NCBI RefSeq assembly: GCF_011075055.1
Contig: NC_058153.1
Span: 1,426,001-1,490,000 of the forward strand
Length of the DNA: 64,000 nt
Source: Mangifera indica
Taxonomy: Eukaryota; Streptophyta; Magnoliopsida; Sapindales; Anacardiaceae
Direction: 5' to 3'
Shown here: positions 59,656 through 64,000 of the stretch, piece by piece
How positions within the stretch are numbered: the first letter of the stretch is position 1
Layout of the letters: each line of letters begins with the position of its first letter
The notes under the pieces: generated by a model
Told to the model about the DNA's origin: nothing
Databases searched by the model: none
The model's input: the letters and a program-made list of their open reading frames with translations, nothing else
Made by a program: the position numbers and the translations under genes

Positions 59656-60750
59656 GGCAGCCCACCAAGCATGGTGCATGGGAGACACATAATTAAGATA
59701 TATTGGATCTCTTGTTATAGTATTTATTTATTAAGAGGTTTTAATTTTGTGGCAACAAAAATAAATTAAGAGATTATTACTTAATAATACCCACAAAGGT
59801 TTTATATTATAAGTATATTTACCTTTCTAATCATATATGGGTGGATTTTGAGCTGAACCCAAATAGTGTTAATTAAAAATTGGCTTAAATTTAAAATACT
59901 AAAATCTAATTTAAATTTGAGCGGAATTAAATAATAAAAAGTAACAAAGGAAACAATAAATCATTAAGAAAGAATTCGAAAATAACATAATTTCAATAAA
60001 GAATCATTAACAAACTTCTAAACTCAAATAAAACTGTCAAATTAGAGTGTTAGCTCAAATTTAACTCATTTAAATTGAATATGGATTTGACTCATTTAAA
60101 CTAAGCACAGATTCAAGTCTAATCAAGCTTGAATCCACTCTATTGAAGTACTTCATATTCATGTAAATTCGTTTTATAACAAAATTAGTAGAATATTAGA
60201 GCTTTTAAGATAAAAATCTAGGTTTGAGTTTTAGTCATACTTGTGAAATCTTAATTTGTTTAGTACAGTGATTATGAGTCTGATTACTGTAGTTTGAATT
60301 TATTTGTCTAACAAATACAAACAGATCTCTAGTTATTTTAAAAAAAAAATTACCAATTTCCCTTAAACAAAAATAATGTGATGATTTATCTATTTTATTT
60401 ATGTTTTGAATAAAAAATTCCAAGTTATGTTGGGCTTAGATCATGAAACCCAAGAAGCCCAAAATCTCTAGGTCCAAACAAAAACGTGTGATTTAAACCC
60501 AATCAGAATGGATCGGTAAATAAATCAAACGGTCCAGAGAGTCGCGTCAGGGCAAAGCTACTTAGGAAGCCAGATACAGCTGAGGAGAGATCTTCTGCAA
60601 CACGTCCTATCCATTACACCGACTTTGACCATACATTTTAAAGTCTATAACATTCAACCGATCTTCAAAAGTCGAGATCTTTCTGTGTACGTGAACTCGA
60701 ACGTAGGAGATTATATCCAGAAACAATTAGGGTGTTCTAAACGTCTTATT
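59656..60750. other. DUF642 3' region and Ran upstream region
   Basis: AT-rich, with a degenerate GGATT/CAAGCTTGAATCC inverted-repeat stretch around 60080-60145 typical of the window's MITEs. No ORF is supported. GC rises after 60480 towards the Ran promoter. Confidence 0.45.
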
Positions 60751-60757
60751 ATATAAA
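60751..60757 (+). promoter_or_regulatory. TATA box of Ran
   Basis: ATATAAA within TTATATAAACCCCC lies about 60 bases before the Ran ATG. An AATTAGGGTGTTC stretch just upstream partly resembles the reverse of a telo-box (AAACCCTAA), a motif common in plant housekeeping promoters, but the match is incomplete. Confidence 0.5.
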
Positions 60758-60815
60758 CCCCCTTGCTACGAATCTTCAAACCCCTGACTCTCGCTTCTTA
60801 ATCAAATTCAAAATC

Positions 60816-62518
60816 ATGGTAATTTATATCTTTCTATTTTTTTTTTTAAATTTTAGTTTCTTATTTATTTTGATCTGTATCTGTGGATGTGTTAATGGTG
60901 TTCGTGTTGTTTGTGATTTATGTTTCAGGCTTTACCAAATCAGCAGACCGTTGATTATCCAAGCTTCAAGCTTGTAATCGTCGGCGATGGTGGAACTGGT
61001 AAGAATGCAATTTGATCGCTTTGTTTTTTTTTTCAGAATGAGCGGTGTATTTTATCAAGTAACTCTGAAACATATATATATTGGGTGTTAGGGTTCGGGT
61101 TTTTTTGTGGTTTCTGTGTTGAGAACATTGGCTTCTTGTATATATTGGTGTTCAGCGGGCGGTTGTGTGAACTTTTTCATTATTTGGGGACCTTTTTCAT
61201 TTTCGGTTGAGATGGAATTATTTGGGTTTCCATTCTGGTGTTGAGTAATAGTCTTTGGTTTTGTTTTTGTGGTTTCGCTTGATTTAGTAATAGATTGGTG
61301 CTTTTATATTTTTTATATATATATATACAGACACACATATACATATATATACATATATGCTCATTTCTAACTATAAATTTTTGCAGGAAAGACAACCTTT
61401 GTGAAAAGGCATCTTACTGGGGAGTTTGAGAAGAAATATGAACGTAAATTTTGATTTTGCATATTCATTTCTTTTATGTTGTACAATCTGGTTTTTTTGC
61501 CAAGTCTGATGGGTTCTTTTGATTAATTTCAGCAACCATTGGTGTGGAAGTTCATCCCTTGGACTTCTTCACTAACTGTGGAAAAATTCGGTTCTATTGC
61601 TGGGATACTGCTGGGCAAGAGAAGTTTGGTGGCCTTAGAGATGGATATTAGTGAGTCATTTTATTGTCTAATTATATGTAATTGGTATCTTGCGCTATGA
61701 ATGTTTGTTAGTAGCATGTGAGTTTTTTTTTTAAAATAATGTAAGTTGAAGTGTGCCTTACAATTTGCTAAATGTATTGTTCGTTGTGCAGCATCCATGG
61801 GCAATGTGCTATCATCATGTTTGATGTAACTGCCCGTTTGACATATAAGAACGTTCCAACATGGCATCGTGATCTCTGCAGGTTCAAATCTGAAACCTCA
61901 TAGTTTCATCTCTTCTTTTATATTATAGCGTGAATATTTCCCATGTGGTATCTTTTCTCTTCCTATGACAGGGTGTGTGAAAACATCCCAATTGTTCTTT
62001 GTGGGAACAAGGTCGATGTGAAGAACAGGCAGGTGAAAGCAAAGCAGGTTACATTCCACAGGAAGAAGAATCTGCAATACTATGAGATCTCTGCAAAAAG
62101 CAATTATAACTTTGAGAAGCCCTTCTTGTACCTTGCTAGAAAACTTGCTGGGTAAATATAAAATATTTTCCATGATAGAAGGTTTTCTTTATAATTGATG
62201 GGGAATGGATGTAGATCTAAATCTTGTTTTACTTGTAGGGATCCTAACTTGCATTTTGTGGAGTCTCCTGCTCTGGCTCCTCCAGAGGTGCAGATCGATA
62301 TGGCTACTCAACAACAGTAAGTACTCATCTTTGATCTAAGCAAACTGGGAACACTCTGATCTACCCACAAACACAAGAATTCTTTATAAATTGTCACCTA
62401 CTTCACTTGTTTCTTGTGTTTATGACATAATGATTTGGTTATTTTCAGGCATGAAGCTGAGCTTGCTGCTGCTGCTAGTCAACCTCTACCAGATGATGAT
62501 GATGATGCATTTGAGTGA
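60816..62518 (+). CDS. RAN: GTP-binding nuclear protein Ran
   Basis: Eight exons (60816-60818, 60929-60998, 61387-61443, 61533-61650, 61792-61881, 61972-62151, 62239-62316, 62449-62518) join in frame to 221 aa, exactly the family length. Ran drives importin/exportin-dependent nuclear transport and spindle and envelope assembly. The GTPase motifs are intact: P-loop GDGGTGKT (20-27), switch-I Thr45 in [22 protein letters not shown] with catalytic Gln72, NKVD (125-128) and ISAK (152-155). The acidic DDDDDAFE tail that contacts RanBP1-type partners ends the protein. The first coding exon contains only the ATG codon, with the intron directly after it. All splice sites are GT..AG. It is fully intact and should be functional. 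Which Ran paralogue is unknown. Confidence 0.98.
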
Positions 62519-64000
62519 AAACATAGATGGATTGTGTGATTGTTGGAGTGAAAGGCTCAAAATAGATAGATTGTTTGAGGAACTGCTGTGTCTTTTCACA
62601 TGAGTTTTTGGATCAAATTATTCCTGGCGTATTGTTTCTGTGTTTTTAGGTATTGCCTTTTATATCAGTGTTATTTGCCTTGTGGGTTGGTGCTTATTGC
62701 ACTGTGTTGTTTCTCAGGGAGCCATCCAATTTTCTGTAGGATGTTAAAATGTTGCTCCATTTTCCATCCTAAACCACTATTATTATTATTATTGTGTTGA
62801 TAGCTGAAGATTTAGTCTTCCGTCCATATATGCAAGGTTTTTATTAATAATTAAATTTAAAAGAACCCCCACCAAGTTTGAGTTCAGTTCTGCTGATTTG
62901 AATTGAACTCAACAAGTTCAAATTCGAATCCGATTCAAAGTCACCCTTATTGAGAACTTGAAAGTTTACACAAAAGTGCTAGCAATGTTCAGAACTACCA
63001 AAAGAAAAAAAATCCCCAATTCAAAAAGTCAAAACCTCCCTACGTGATATAGGATGCACAAACCAAAACAATATTTTTCTACTCCCCATTACTTCTCTTC
63101 TCCCACTTTTATTTCGCTTTATATGACTATCCAAGATATTGGGAAGTATATTTTCAATCCAAAATCAAATGAAAGAACCTCCCATTTCAAGACTCTGACT
63201 TTTTACTTTATTTGGATCAGGATGAGTTCAAAGTTCCAGCAGGACAACACACCAGAAAATAAACTTCATCGTCAAACAAGAGAGGATGAAACCAGTAAGC
63301 TGTGGCTTGTCTTCAATTGCCTAATTTGTAGACCATTCAATGCTGATATGGTTCCATTAATTATGCCCAGGACAAGGTGGTGAACCCTGGCGCCATCTTT
63401 AGACCTGTGGAAACAAGGCACACATGCCTCCAACCTGGCCCTGTAAAATGCAGGGTTCATCAATAACATATACAAAAAGAAACTTCCAATGCTATCTGAA
63501 GTTATCGACAAAGTCCGTCCATTTAAGCATGCAGACTAATGAAGTATGTGTAAACTGTTAGCTAGTCACAGTGGTATCCAGAGCATCATATTAAAATCCA
63601 TTGTTCTTTACAGATCAAACAGTTTGAATGAGTGTCATTACAAACTATTCCAGCAATCTGCCAACATCTGGTCATTCCCTCACATATCCAAACAGGTAAT
63701 AGAAGATGTGACATCACAGAAAATCATCTCTTCAGCAGCTGCAAATTAATTCAGGGCTATTTTATTACCCAACCTTCTGATCATTGCAATCCAGCAATCC
63801 AAATTTGGAAGTAAAACGCAATATCTCAAAGAAAATATACAAGGAGATGAACACAGTTCCAGAACGAGCTACAGATATCCATTTATATTTTGTTTTGGTA
63901 CATAATTTTCAAGTTACAAAATTTCACTGTCTAGACCATAGTGGATATGAACAAATTCAAAAAAGCTACAAATGTGATTCACACTACTTAGAATTATTTG
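62519..64000. other. Ran 3' UTR and right-edge intergenic DNA
   Basis: The Ran 3' UTR probably extends to about 62860 (ATTATTATTATTATTG, then TTTTTATTAATAATTAAA). A MITE-like stretch with CAAATTCGAATCCGATTC lies near 62910-62940. ORFs of 60-109 codons on both strands at 63054-63814 show no family. The balanced composition from 63200 on could be an untranslated or intronic part of a gene beyond the edge, but no exon is recognisable. Confidence 0.4.

Noticed and set aside
1..64000. CRISPR arrays, bacterial operons, tRNA and rRNA genes
   Set aside because: No regularly spaced short repeats, no prokaryotic gene organisation and no cloverleaf or rRNA-like sequence were recognised by eye. A tRNAscan run would be needed to exclude a tRNA fully.

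Overview
The window is nuclear DNA from a eudicot plant. The evidence is spliced genes with GT..AG introns, AT-rich intergenic DNA dense in small inverted-repeat transposons and LTR derivatives, and plant-specific families (3-ketoacyl-CoA synthase, plastid DXS, DUF642 wall protein, plant Ran). The species cannot be named from the sequence. I saw no CRISPR array, operon, rRNA or convincing tRNA.

Left part (1-34.4 kb): a decayed, transposon-riddled zone built from pieces of one gene, a plant CCR4-type deadenylase of the CCR4-homolog-6 class. Two fragments (A1, A2) lie at 1.7-7.2 kb, followed directly by a fragment of an NAA50-like acetyltransferase. Smaller exon relics lie near 8.7, 12.4 and 14.7 kb. 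Two nearly identical, almost full-length pseudogene copies (B, C) form a tandem duplication of about 8 kb at 16.8-26.4 and 26.4-34.4 kb. B and C share nonsense and frameshift lesions, so the gene was dead before it was duplicated. Copy B alone carries a 1.65-kb solo LTR, and copy C preserves the empty site. The one plausible intact gene here is a small single-exon gene (111 aa) at 13.48 kb that I do not recognise. A family of long foldback elements with GGCC ends and about 9-bp target duplications (Mutator-like) recurs across the whole window.

Right part (38-62.6 kb): ordinary euchromatin, all on the + strand. It holds a KCS11-type 3-ketoacyl-CoA synthase (very-long-chain fatty acids), a ten-exon DXS3-type protein that has lost most DXS catalytic residues while keeping an open frame, a first-exon relic of a BOR boron transporter, QCR7 of mitochondrial complex III, a DUF642 cell-wall protein, and the nuclear-transport GTPase Ran. 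I reconstructed exon coordinates by hand, and the reading frame closes across every junction (DXS3 719 aa, QCR7 122 aa, DUF642 366 aa, Ran 221 aa).

The genes are not a pathway. From memory, the order NAA50 / CCR4-6 / DXS3 and BOR / QCR7 / DUF642 resembles Arabidopsis At5g11340-At5g11420 and At5g25430-At5g25460, so the window looks like an ancestral block whose left end has collapsed into pseudogenes. No clear new biological system is visible. The most interesting items are the DXS3 pseudoenzyme, the dead-gene array and the foldback family.
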